Assembly: GCF_002067135.1 (NCBI RefSeq)
Contig: NZ_CP020105.1
Location: 930,001-994,000 of the forward strand
Origin: Spirosoma rigui
GTDB lineage: Bacteria; Bacteroidota; Bacteroidia; Cytophagales; Spirosomataceae
Direction of reading: 5' to 3'
Length of the DNA stretch: 64,000 nucleotides
The notes under the pieces were generated by a model, which worked only from the letters and a program-made list of their open reading frames with translations, had not been told where the DNA came from and did no database searches. The translations under genes were made by a program, and so were the position numbers. Positions 33,773 through 42,361 of this stretch are shown piece after piece. Positions within the stretch are counted from its first letter, which is position 1. Each line of letters starts with the position of its first letter.

Positions 33773-34954
33773 TCAGAGCGCGGTCAGCATGTCGATGTTG
33801 CGCTCAACAATCTCAATCACGAGTACGTCGGGGCGCTCGGCTTTTACCTGGCTCAGGTTAAGCCGGGGGCTCCGTACTACGTACATTTCGCGGAAATAGC
33901 TCGGCACGAACTGGTTCATGGTGTAGCTGAACGAATCTCCCAATAGGAATAGCTTGGGCGACTGGGTGTTGGCCGTCACGAATCGCTCCGTTGGCAGGTT
34001 CGTTTCCGGATTGGGCGTACTCTCCAGCTTTTTGATACGCAGGGGTGCTGGCGGGTCTATCTGGTAATTCACCGAGTCCTGAATTTCCCGGTTCAGCGCC
34101 AGTAGAAATACCAGGTCGCCGGGCGAGCCCGCTTTGGGGCGGATTCGGTAGCCAGCCAGCTGGGGCTGCGGCATCTGAGGGAAATCCTGTCGGACCCGTT
34201 CAGCCAGCCCCATTGAAGCAATCAGGGAGCCAAAATCATTCCAGTGCGTGTCGGTCTGGCAGTACGTTACGTTGATGGTTTTGGCGGCCCGTAGTTTCTC
34301 CCGCACGTCAACGAGTGGAATCGTGGTATGCTGCGCCAGGTGCTGTTTCAGCAAGTCGAAATTGGACGGCGATTTACGTGTTTTCAGGTAATCTGGTACG
34401 TTCTCGGGATAGATCGTGTAGGAATCAGGGGCGACCAGTACGTAGAGTTTCGTGCCCTGTTTAGCCAGTTCCTGCTGGTAACCAACCAGCCGCGTGCTGA
34501 TGGAATCCAGCGTTGCCGTCGAGAGTGGTTTCAGACCCCGGTACTGGTTAACGACCATGTTGTGGCTGTTTCCCGGAAAAAACCAGCCGTTCTTGCCAAG
34601 GACAACCTTCTCGGGCAGGGGGGAAACCCCCAGCACCCCGAACTTCCAGTGACTGTACTGATAAAACAGGGCATTCCGCCAGCCGAAATTCTCTTTGTAG
34701 TACGTACCAAACTGGCTGATAAATGTCCGGACGTGCGGAAACTCGAACGCAGGGAACGGAGCCAGCAACCGCTTTTCGGTACTCTTAAACCCGGCCGACA
34801 AGCCAAGCCACTGATCGAGTGTGGGCAATACCAGCAACGCAATGAACCCTATCCCGGTAGCAAAAAACCGGTAATGTCTGGCGGGTACTTCCTGCCTGGG
34901 GGGTAATGGCTCACCAGTGGTCAATGGGCGAACAGATCCCTTCGATGAAGGCAT
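33773..34954 (-). CDS. AlgJ/AlgX-like SGNH acetyltransferase-associated protein
   Basis: 393-residue membrane-anchored protein, with one N-terminal signal anchor (about residues 30-48). The extracytoplasmic domain has an SGNH-type site: DTHWNDFGSL (the Asp-x-His dyad) and a nucleophile serine in KLFLLGDSFSYTM. This is the AlgX/AlgJ class that attaches acetyl groups to extracellular polysaccharides after an MBOAT protein delivers them. It begins 11 bases after the MBOAT gene, so the two form an operon. Start at ATG 34954 rather than 35131, which would run inside the MBOAT gene. Confidence 0.85.
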   Translation of the reverse strand: MPSSKGSVRPLTTGEPLPPRQEVPARHYRFFATGIGFIALLVLPTLDQWLGLSAGFKSTEKRLLAPFPAFEFPHVRTFISQFGTYYKENFGWRNALFYQYSHWKFGVLGVSPLPEKVVLGKNGWFFPGNSHNMVVNQYRGLKPLSTATLDSISTRLVGYQQELAKQGTKLYVLVAPDSYTIYPENVPDYLKTRKSPSNFDLLKQHLAQHTTIPLVDVREKLRAAKTINVTYCQTDTHWNDFGSLIASMGLAERVRQDFPQMPQPQLAGYRIRPKAGSPGDLVFLLALNREIQDSVNYQIDPPAPLRIKKLESTPNPETNLPTERFVTANTQSPKLFLLGDSFSYTMNQFVPSYFREMYVVRSPRLNLSQVKAERPDVLVIEIVERNIDMLTAL

Positions 34955-34965
34955 ACGAACGAATG

Positions 34966-36411
34966 TTAGAATCGAAAGTAAATGAAGGGGTTGTAGGTAT
35001 CGGCTGCCAGGTACATAACGGCCATGATAAACAACCCAAATAAACCAACGGCGTAGAGCGAATCGAGGGCACGACGGGCAACGCTGTAGCCCAGCCGTAT
35101 CTGCATCTGTTGCCACCCCCGCTGGAACCAATGATAAACGGGCATCGACAGCACAACGCCCAGCAGCAGCGCAGCTACGACTTCGGTGTTCAGTAGAATG
35201 ACCGGCGGGAACGCTACGTTTACACCGGTTGGGGGTGCCAGTCCCAGCATTTTTTTAAGAAAGGCAAGCCCCTCGGTCAGGGTTTCGGCCCGGAAAAAGA
35301 CCCAGCCCACCAGCACCACGATGAGCGCGTACAGGTGCGCAATGGGTGCCCAGATTCGCTCCAGCCATTTGCCCAGCCCCGCCCGCTCGATCATCAGGAA
35401 AAACCCATGGTATAAGCCCCATACAATAAAACTCCAGCTGGCCCCGTGCCACAGCCCCGTGACCAGAAAAACGATGAGCAGATTGCGGTAGGTCCGCATC
35501 TTACTGCCCCGGTTTCCCCCCAGCGGAATGTATACATAATCGCGAAACCAGCTCGATAGTGAAATATGCCAGCGTCGCCAGAAATCCTGGATGGAACGGG
35601 CCACGTAGGGATAGTTGAAGTTCTCTTTGAAGTCGAAGCCAACCATTTTGCCCAGGCCAATCGCCATATCCGAGTAGCCGGAGAAATCGAAATAAATCTG
35701 AAGGGTATAAGCTATGATGCCCAGCCAGGCCGTAGCGGTTGGGTAACTGTCGGGTGGAGCGTTGAAGACGGTATCGGCCAGTTCGGCAAAGGTGTTAGCC
35801 AGCAGGATTTTCTTGGCCAGACCGATGATAAACCGTTCAGCGCCGAGTCCGAATTTCTCAAACGTTGTTGTTCGGTCGGCCAGTTCGGGGGCAATGTCGG
35901 CGTAGCGTACGATGGGGCCGGCAATCTGGTGCGGAAACATTGCTACGTAGGTACCGTAGTCCAGAAAGCTCTTGTTAGCCCGGATACGGCCCCAGTAAAT
36001 ATCGAGAGTATAGGAAATGCCCTGAAAGGTGTAGAAACTGATACCGATGGGCAGGGCTATCTGCGCCAGCGTCAGATTTTCGGCGTCGGGCAGTGCAAAT
36101 GCTTCGGCAAAACCCCGCACGGAGTCAAACAAAAAGTTGGCGTATTTGTAATAAAAGAGCAGCGACAAACTACCCACCAGCGAGAGCCAGAGACCCGCCC
36201 GACGACGGCCCCGCTCAATGAGCTGCCCCGCTACGTAGTTGATCAGGGCCGATCCCAATAAGACCAATACAACCGGTCCTTCGCCCCATGCATAAAAAAC
36301 CAGACTGGCCGCAAACAGGAAGGCATTATGCCAGCGTTTCGGCAGCAGGTAATAGATGAACAGGAATAACGGCAGGTAGAGGAATAAAAAGATTGCCGAA
36401 CTGAATAGCAT
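34966..36411 (-). CDS. MBOAT-family O-acyltransferase, AlgI-like
   Basis: 481-residue inner-membrane acyltransferase with about ten hydrophobic segments. The conserved MBOAT histidine lies in GLWHGASWSFIVWGLYHG, with a second His at the segment end, and the upstream FWRRWHISLSSWFRDYVYIP motif is typical of AlgI/DltB/PatA proteins. They pass acyl groups across the inner membrane for modification of exported polysaccharides. Paired with the SGNH protein downstream. A -7 promoter box lies 25 bases before the ATG. Target polymer is not encoded nearby. Confidence 0.93.
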   Translation of the reverse strand: MLFSSAIFLFLYLPLFLFIYYLLPKRWHNAFLFAASLVFYAWGEGPVVLVLLGSALINYVAGQLIERGRRRAGLWLSLVGSLSLLFYYKYANFLFDSVRGFAEAFALPDAENLTLAQIALPIGISFYTFQGISYTLDIYWGRIRANKSFLDYGTYVAMFPHQIAGPIVRYADIAPELADRTTTFEKFGLGAERFIIGLAKKILLANTFAELADTVFNAPPDSYPTATAWLGIIAYTLQIYFDFSGYSDMAIGLGKMVGFDFKENFNYPYVARSIQDFWRRWHISLSSWFRDYVYIPLGGNRGSKMRTYRNLLIVFLVTGLWHGASWSFIVWGLYHGFFLMIERAGLGKWLERIWAPIAHLYALIVVLVGWVFFRAETLTEGLAFLKKMLGLAPPTGVNVAFPPVILLNTEVVAALLLGVVLSMPVYHWFQRGWQQMQIRLGYSVARRALDSLYAVGLFGLFIMAVMYLAADTYNPFIYFRF

Positions 36412-36443
36412 GTTATTTTTGTCGGGTATTTAGCGCAAAAATA
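36393..36443. promoter_or_regulatory. Face-to-face promoters for the SGNH gene and the MBOAT operon
   Basis: Plus strand: TTG (36393-36395), 18 bases, TATTTTTG (36414-36421), full consensus for the SGNH gene. Minus strand: TATTTTTG (36443-36436) for the MBOAT operon, with a TTG only 14 bases upstream. The two -7 boxes are 14 bases apart and transcripts would run towards and over each other. Confidence 0.65.
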
Positions 36444-36487
36444 CCCTTTTCACGCAACAAACCCAGAAGGATTGTAGACCGGTGCCT

Positions 36488-37693
36488 ATGAAGTCCGTAA
36501 TTGAAATTTTATCCAACAGCACGAATGAATGGGGACCCGGAAGCGCGTCAGCGCATTGGCTGGCGGGTGGCTCCGTGGCTACGTGGATCGGCGTCTCGGG
36601 TCTGTTGCTGCTGGTGCTGGCTGTTTGCGTGAATCGTAACACGCTGAAATTAGGTCGATTACAACCAATAAGAGCATCCTATGCCCTTGCGTGCCTGATT
36701 CTGATTGGTTTCTGTCCACTAGGCTGCGGCCCGATCGATACACTGGAAGATGCGTCGGCCGCCCGCCAGGCAGCCGGTTCAGGTTGCGACCAGCCCGACT
36801 GCCTGCCCCTGGCTCCCACCCGCGTCCCGAAGGGAGTGCCCCCCCCACCCGCTCCGCAGGGGCTACCCGTGCCTACGTTCAGCCCCCAGTCGGGCACGCT
36901 GGCTTTCGGTACCGGTATAAGCCTGGGTGTTACGACGCTGCCCGTTGGCGCCGTTATCGAGTATTCGTATGATGACGGGAAAACCTGGATACCCGGCGAT
37001 AAGGCTCCGATTTTGGGCGTACAACCTATCCTGAGCCGTACCCGGATCAACGACCTCACATCCAGTCCCAGCCAGGCTTCCTTCACGCCCTTTTATAAAC
37101 GCATGATGGTCATTGGCAACAGCATCATGAACCACGGCCCCCTACCCGCCCAGGGTTGGTTCAACAGCAACGGGATGGCAGCGTCGGCACCCGAAAAAGA
37201 TTATGTCCACCTCCTCACCGCACGCCTGGCCCAGCAGTATCCTCAGGTAACCATGCGGCTGGTATCGGGGGGGGATTTTGAGCGTCAGTTTGGTAAGCCC
37301 GACTACAGTATTGATGAATTTAACGAACCCCTGCAACAGTTCAAACCCGACCTGATCATCGTACGGCTGGGCGAAAATGTGGACGAAGGAGACGTATTGA
37401 GTCCCCGGAATTTTGAAGCTCAGTACCGTAAACTGCTCGAGCGACTCGCTACCTACACTGGTCAGCCCGTCAAGATCGTGTGCACGACGAGCGTCTGGAA
37501 ACGCACCCAGACCGACATCGTTATCCGGCGGGTAGCGACGGAGAAAGGTATTACGCTGGTCGACCTGAGTTCGATGGTGGGTCAGGACCAGTTTTTCGCG
37601 TTCAATGAGTACAAGGATGCCGCCATTGGTGCCCACCCGAATGACAATGGCATGAAACGCATTGCTGATTTGATCTGGGCCAAATTGCCCTAA
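36488..37693 (+). CDS. SGNH/GDSL hydrolase with N-terminal membrane anchors and proline-rich linker
   Basis: 401-residue protein. Two hydrophobic helices (about residues 29-50 and 64-80), the second ending in a Cys, anchor it; then comes a Cys- and Pro-rich linker, a short chitobiase-type beta domain with IEYSYDDGKTW, and an SGNH hydrolase: VIGNSIMNHG (nucleophile Ser), GGDFERQFG, LGENVDEGD (Asn) and IGAHPNDNGMKRIAD (catalytic Asp and His). Likely deacylates an extracellular polymer, opposite to the acylation pair next door. Start at ATG 36488, GTG 36482 being two codons earlier. Confidence 0.82.
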   Translation: MKSVIEILSNSTNEWGPGSASAHWLAGGSVATWIGVSGLLLLVLAVCVNRNTLKLGRLQPIRASYALACLILIGFCPLGCGPIDTLEDASAARQAAGSGCDQPDCLPLAPTRVPKGVPPPPAPQGLPVPTFSPQSGTLAFGTGISLGVTTLPVGAVIEYSYDDGKTWIPGDKAPILGVQPILSRTRINDLTSSPSQASFTPFYKRMMVIGNSIMNHGPLPAQGWFNSNGMAASAPEKDYVHLLTARLAQQYPQVTMRLVSGGDFERQFGKPDYSIDEFNEPLQQFKPDLIIVRLGENVDEGDVLSPRNFEAQYRKLLERLATYTGQPVKIVCTTSVWKRTQTDIVIRRVATEKGITLVDLSSMVGQDQFFAFNEYKDAAIGAHPNDNGMKRIADLIWAKLP

Positions 37694-37765
37694 AAGACTA
37701 TTCGAGCCCTGTCTGTGCCCCTGTAGGTCCTTGGTAGCAGTGTCAACGCTGGTGGGCGTTCAACC

Positions 37766-37814
37766 CGTCACAAAAAAGGCGCTCTCTGTTACAGAGAGCG
37801 CCTTTTTTGTGACG
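37766..37814. terminator. Two-way terminator
   Basis: Perfect 24-base arms (37766-37789 and 37791-37814) with a single-base loop. Each strand ends in a run of six T within the stem, so it can stop the SGNH transcript and the convergent one. Confidence 0.92.
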
Positions 37815-37849
37815 TTGGGTCCTTACCCTGACTTCGTCTGAGTATCCGA

Positions 37850-38464
37850 TCAGAAGAAGGACAGGCGTAGTACAAAAGGACTACCGTAAATAGTACGGGC
37901 CAGCGCATTATCACTGTAGTTCAGGTTGTAAAGAGCCGTCAGATTTACCCCGAAACGCCTGGATATGGGCTGCATATACGTCAACCCCAGCAATGGAGCG
38001 GTCAACGATGCCTGTACACTCCCGCGCCCATCTACCTTCTCCTGAATAGTACTGTTCTCAATTTCACCGTGCAGATACAGGTTCGATATGAGGGAAGGAA
38101 TGAATTCGAACATGGCAAAACCCCGGCCACTATACTGGTTGTAGGTTGTAGGAACGTAGTATGGCTCTTTGTAGCGGGTATACGTATAACTACCACCGAT
38201 ACCAACGAGTAGCCGCTCGGTAGCCTGGTAAGCAACAACTGGCGCAGCACCCAGGCTAAAGGGATTACCAAACCGGAAACCATTAATACCGCCACCGAAG
38301 CGCAGCCGCTGACCGAACGGTAATGGGCGGCCTTCCGGCGTTTGGGTGCGCAGGGGGTCCTGGCCCTGGCTACGGCGATCATCGGGGTCTTCGGTTAGCT
38401 GGCCGAAGGCGACGGTGCTGCTGAGCAGAGCCGCGATTACGACTATTTTGTGTATGTAATTCAT
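37850..38464 (-). CDS. Outer-membrane beta-barrel-like protein of unknown function
   Basis: 204-residue exported protein. A signal peptide (MNYIHKIVVIAALLSSTVAFGQ) is followed by a hydrophilic stretch and alternating beta strands (RLRFGGGINGFRFGNPFS, LVGIGGSYTYTRYKEP, FAMFEFIPSLISNLYLHGEI) ending in the aromatic C-terminus FVLRLSFF expected for BAM substrates. No family recognised. ATG at 38464 chosen because the upstream ATG (38536) adds 24 residues before the signal peptide. Confidence 0.7.
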   Translation of the reverse strand: MNYIHKIVVIAALLSSTVAFGQLTEDPDDRRSQGQDPLRTQTPEGRPLPFGQRLRFGGGINGFRFGNPFSLGAAPVVAYQATERLLVGIGGSYTYTRYKEPYYVPTTYNQYSGRGFAMFEFIPSLISNLYLHGEIENSTIQEKVDGRGSVQASLTAPLLGLTYMQPISRRFGVNLTALYNLNYSDNALARTIYGSPFVLRLSFF

Positions 38465-38587
38465 AAGAGATACGAAAGTGCTATTCAGCACGATTAGTAA
38501 CGAAATCTGCCCGTTCAATAGTACGCAGGCGGACACAGCCCTGTTGCATTCTGGTAGAATGACTCTTCCCGGGGGTAAACCGTTCGG

Positions 38588-39217
38588 TCAGAACGTAAAT
38601 TCTTTCACTTCAGGATCGTTGAGCAGCCGTTTGATGCACTTCTCATGGTTCTTCTCCGACCCCTGCACGCGCCACTGCCCAATGATGTCAGTCCCGATAC
38701 GTTGCTGGCGGTTCCGAACGGGCGACAGCCCACATTCGGCAAAGAATTTCTCGTAATGATAGAGCGTCTTGTTCCGAAATGTAGCGACAATTTTATAATC
38801 CCGGCTCTGGTTAGCCTTGCTGATTCGTTTTGATAACCCCGACAGTAGCAGCAGCGATGCGGCAATGAAGCTGAAGCCAACTACGGCAATATCGTACTGG
38901 CCGCTGCCCAGACACATCCCCAGGGCCGAAACCGCCCAGACAGTCGCGGCCGTTGTCAACCCCTTTACGCGGTTCTCTTCCCGAAAAATGATACCGGCGC
39001 CCAAAAAACCAATGCCGTTTACAATGTTAGCCGCCACCCTGTCTTCGGCCCCGCCAAGCCGCCCGGATACAAGCGTGAACAACGCCGAACCCACGCAGAT
39101 CATGATCATAGTTCGAAAACCGGCCGCTTTGCCGTGGTATTCCCGCTCCGCGCCGATAAGCCCGCCCATGAGCAGCGCAGCTGTCAGCCGGATTATGTCT
39201 TCCTCGGCGAACATCAT
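38588..39217 (-). CDS. MgtC/SapB-family membrane protein
   Basis: 209 residues with four to five membrane helices in the N-terminal two-thirds (LTAALLMGGLIGAEREY, MIMICVGSALFTLVS, GIGFLGAGIIFRE, AATVWAVSALGMCLGSG) and a soluble C-terminal ACT-like part. The RE(Y/F), GIGFLGAG and TAATVW motifs are diagnostic. Homologues support survival at low magnesium or in acid and regulate other membrane proteins; the role in free-living Bacteroidota is not clear. Divergent from uvrA. Confidence 0.88.
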   Translation of the reverse strand: MMFAEEDIIRLTAALLMGGLIGAEREYHGKAAGFRTMIMICVGSALFTLVSGRLGGAEDRVAANIVNGIGFLGAGIIFREENRVKGLTTAATVWAVSALGMCLGSGQYDIAVVGFSFIAASLLLLSGLSKRISKANQSRDYKIVATFRNKTLYHYEKFFAECGLSPVRNRQQRIGTDIIGQWRVQGSEKNHEKCIKRLLNDPEVKEFTF

Positions 39218-39319
39218 GGTTTGCCCTCGTCTATATCCTGCATACTCCTGTTCGCTAAAAGAACCTAACCGGCCATAAAACCGTTAAAACTTAGATAGAG
39301 TTTACCCTACTGACTCCGC

Positions 39320-42277
39320 ATGATATCACCTACGGAAACCGAACGCCGAAACGCCGAAACGCAGCGTTCCGTTGACCATCTCGACCCCAAGCAGTTTATT
39401 ATTATCAAAGGGGCGAAAGTACATAATCTGAAAGGAATTGACGTTGCCATACCCCGCAACAAATTAGTCGTACTCACGGGTCTGTCGGGCTCGGGCAAAT
39501 CGTCGCTGGCTTTCGATACACTCTTTGCCGAAGGGCAGCGTATGTACGTCGAAAGTCTGAGCAGCTACGCCCGCCAGTTTCTGGGCCGGATGGAAAAGCC
39601 CGACGTCGAATATATCAAAGGTGTGTCCCCCGCCATTGCCATCGAACAGAAAGTGTCGACCCGCAATCCGCGCTCTACCGTTGGTACCTCCACAGAGATC
39701 TACGACTACCTGAAGCTCCTCTACGGCCGGGTTGGCATAACGTACTCTCCGCTGTCGGGCAACGAAGTTAGGAAGGACACCGTCACTGATGTTGTCAACT
39801 TCATCTACGGCTTTGAAGCTGGCCAGCGTGTCATGATCATGGCTCCGCTACAGATTCGGGAAGGCCGCACGCTGGCGCAGGAACTGAATATCCTGCTTCA
39901 GAAAGGCTATACCCGTATCGTAGCCGATGGTGCCGTGCTCCAGATTGAAGAAGTCCTCGAAGACGAAGAGCAGAAACTGGCGGCCAAGCAGGAAAACCTG
40001 GGCCTGGCTGCGGTGTCCGACAATCTGGAAATCCTCGTTGACCGGAGCACTGTGCTCTACGACGATAATGGCGCGCCGGACGACGACAACCTTTACCGCT
40101 TTTCTGACTCCGTTCAGACTGCTTTCAACGAAGGCGATGGCAACTGCCGCGTCGATGTCGTAGGAAAATCCGGTGAGGTCCAGGCGTCGCGGGTATTCTC
40201 CGACAAGTTTGAGCTGGATGGCATTGTGTTCGAGGAGCCCAGTGTCAACCTCTTCACGTTCAACAACCCCTACGGTGCCTGCCGCCGGTGCGATGGCTTC
40301 GGCAAAGTACTCGGTATTGATCCCGACCTCGTCATTCCCGACAAAAACCTGTCCGTTTTTGAGGGAGCTATCATGCCGTGGCGGAGCGAAAAAATGAATC
40401 AGGAATTCCTGAAACCACTGCTGAAAAACGGTATCCGGTTCGACTTCCCGATTCACCGCCCCTACAAAGACCTTACCTACGACGAGCAGGAACTGCTCTG
40501 GACGGGCAATAACTATTTCGATGGCCTGAACTCGTTCTTTGCCTACGTCGAAAGCCAGACCTTCAAGGTTCAGTACCGGGTCATGCTCTCGCGGTATCGC
40601 GGGAAAACCGTTTGTCCGGAGTGCCGGGGGTCGCGTTTACGCAAAGATGCCTCCTACGTAAAAGTAGCGGGCAAGAGCATTACCGATCTCGTACTGATGC
40701 CCCTCACGCAGGTGACAGCCTTTTTCCGAGATATTGAGTTACCCGCTCACCAGCATCAGGTTGCCAACCGGATTCTGGTCGAGATCCGAAACCGGCTCGA
40801 CTATATGGAGCGCGTGGGTCTGGGCTATCTTACCCTGAACCGGTTAACGAATACTCTGTCGGGTGGCGAGTACCAGCGAATCAAGCTGGCAACGTCGCTC
40901 GGGTCGGCGCTGGTAGGGTCTATGTATATTCTGGACGAACCAAGCATTGGCCTGCACCCACGCGATACACAGCGGCTGGTGAGCGTACTGGAATCTCTGC
41001 GCGATATGGGGAACACGGTTATCGTAGTAGAGCACGAAGAAGAAGTCATGCGGGCGGCCGATCAGCTTATTGACATCGGTCCGGACGCCGGTTCACTCGG
41101 GGGCCACCTTGTATTTCAGGGTACCTGGGCCGACATTGAGGAGTCGACAACTCCTCACGCTCGGAACGCTGGCGGCTCGCTCCTCACGCCCGACTCCTCC
41201 GTATCCCATACCATCGACTTTCTCACCGGTCGGGAAACGGTACCGGTACCTACCTTCCGGCGGAAGTCGGCCAACTTTATCGAGTTGAAGGGCGCGCGGG
41301 AAAATAACCTCAAAAGCGTTGACGTACGGTTTCCCCTCAACACGCTTACCGTAGTAACGGGGGTGTCGGGATCGGGCAAAAGTACGCTTATCCGTAAGGT
41401 ACTGTTTCCGGCGCTGGCGCGTCAGAAAGGCGAGTCGGCCGAAGAGTCGGGTAAGTACGATTCGCTGACCGGATCGCTCGACCGGGTATCGGCAGTGGAA
41501 ATGATCGACCAGAACCCCATCGGTAAATCGAGCCGGTCAAACCCGGTTACGTATATCAAGGCCTACGACTACCTGCGGCAGGTTATGGCCGACCAGCCCG
41601 TATCGAAATCACGAGGCTACAAGCCAAGTCACTTCTCGTTCAACGTCGACGGGGGACGCTGCGAAGTGTGCCAGGGTGAAGGCGAAGTGAAGATCGAGAT
41701 GCAGTTCATGGCCGACATCTACCTCAAGTGCGAAGGCTGCGGGGGCAAACGCTTCAAGCAGGAAGTGTTGGAGGTGATGCTCCACGATAAAAACGTGTCG
41801 GATATCTTGGACATGACCGTCGATGAAGCGATTGACTTCTTCCGGCAGTTTGAGCCCAAAATGGCCGACAAACTACAGCCGTTGCAGGACGTAGGCCTGG
41901 GCTATATCGGGCTGGGACAGTCGGCGAACACGCTGTCGGGGGGGGAAGCGCAACGGGTGAAGCTGGCATCTTTCCTCGGAAAAGGCAACCCCAACAAGGG
42001 CAGTACGCTGTTCATTTTCGACGAACCCACCACCGGTCTGCACTTCCACGACATTCGTAAGTTACTGAAAGCCATCAATGCGCTGGTCGATCAGGGCGAT
42101 TCAGTCATCATCATCGAGCACAATATGGAGGTCATTAAAAACGCCGACCATATCATCGACCTAGGTCCCGAAGGTGGCGAAACGGGCGGATACGTCACGT
42201 TTACCGGTACCCCGGAAGAAATGGTCAAACTAACCGATGGTAATTTCACCGCGCAATACCTGCGAGGGAAAGTATAA
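39320..42277 (+). CDS. uvrA: Excinuclease ABC subunit A
   Basis: Damage-recognition ATPase of nucleotide excision repair, working with UvrB and UvrC. The 985-residue protein has two ABC cassettes: Walker [10 protein letters not shown] (about residues 52-60) and GVSGSGKST (about 684-692), signatures [14 protein letters not shown] and [14 protein letters not shown]. Zinc-module cysteines appear as [25 protein letters not shown] and CEGCGGKRF. Length slightly above the usual 940-950, due to a longer N-terminus and a short insert. A perfect 29-base terminator hairpin follows. The ends of the first ~20 residues are repetitive (codons for ERRNAETQR). Confidence 0.97.
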   Translation: MISPTETERRNAETQRSVDHLDPKQFIIIKGAKVHNLKGIDVAIPRNKLVVLTGLSGSGKSSLAFDTLFAEGQRMYVESLSSYARQFLGRMEKPDVEYIKGVSPAIAIEQKVSTRNPRSTVGTSTEIYDYLKLLYGRVGITYSPLSGNEVRKDTVTDVVNFIYGFEAGQRVMIMAPLQIREGRTLAQELNILLQKGYTRIVADGAVLQIEEVLEDEEQKLAAKQENLGLAAVSDNLEILVDRSTVLYDDNGAPDDDNLYRFSDSVQTAFNEGDGNCRVDVVGKSGEVQASRVFSDKFELDGIVFEEPSVNLFTFNNPYGACRRCDGFGKVLGIDPDLVIPDKNLSVFEGAIMPWRSEKMNQEFLKPLLKNGIRFDFPIHRPYKDLTYDEQELLWTGNNYFDGLNSFFAYVESQTFKVQYRVMLSRYRGKTVCPECRGSRLRKDASYVKVAGKSITDLVLMPLTQVTAFFRDIELPAHQHQVANRILVEIRNRLDYMERVGLGYLTLNRLTNTLSGGEYQRIKLATSLGSALVGSMYILDEPSIGLHPRDTQRLVSVLESLRDMGNTVIVVEHEEEVMRAADQLIDIGPDAGSLGGHLVFQGTWADIEESTTPHARNAGGSLLTPDSSVSHTIDFLTGRETVPVPTFRRKSANFIELKGARENNLKSVDVRFPLNTLTVVTGVSGSGKSTLIRKVLFPALARQKGESAEESGKYDSLTGSLDRVSAVEMIDQNPIGKSSRSNPVTYIKAYDYLRQVMADQPVSKSRGYKPSHFSFNVDGGRCEVCQGEGEVKIEMQFMADIYLKCEGCGGKRFKQEVLEVMLHDKNVSDILDMTVDEAIDFFRQFEPKMADKLQPLQDVGLGYIGLGQSANTLSGGEAQRVKLASFLGKGNPNKGSTLFIFDEPTTGLHFHDIRKLLKAINALVDQGDSVIIIEHNMEVIKNADHIIDLGPEGGETGGYVTFTGTPEEMVKLTDGNFTAQYLRGKV

Positions 42278-42282
42278 TTCGT

Positions 42283-42345
42283 TTACCTACAGAAAGGCCC
42301 GGCCCGCTTGACACTCTCAAGCGGGCCGGGCCTTTCTGTAGGTAA
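42283..42345. terminator. Perfect 29-base inverted repeat between uvrA and susD
   Basis: Arms 42283-42311 and 42317-42345 are exact reverse complements with a 5-base loop. It lies 5 bases after the uvrA stop and 16 bases before the convergent SusD stop and probably terminates both. Confidence 0.9.
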
Positions 42346-42361
42346 GAAACAACTACTCCAA

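Noticed and set aside
34954-35156. Extended N-terminus of the AlgJ-like protein (start 35131)
   Set aside because: It would be read inside the MBOAT coding sequence in another frame; the ATG at 34954 follows the MBOAT stop by 11 bases.
39340-39365. Tandem cgccgaaacg repeat at the start of uvrA as a regulatory repeat
   Set aside because: It is within the coding frame, only two copies long, and explained by the local codons.
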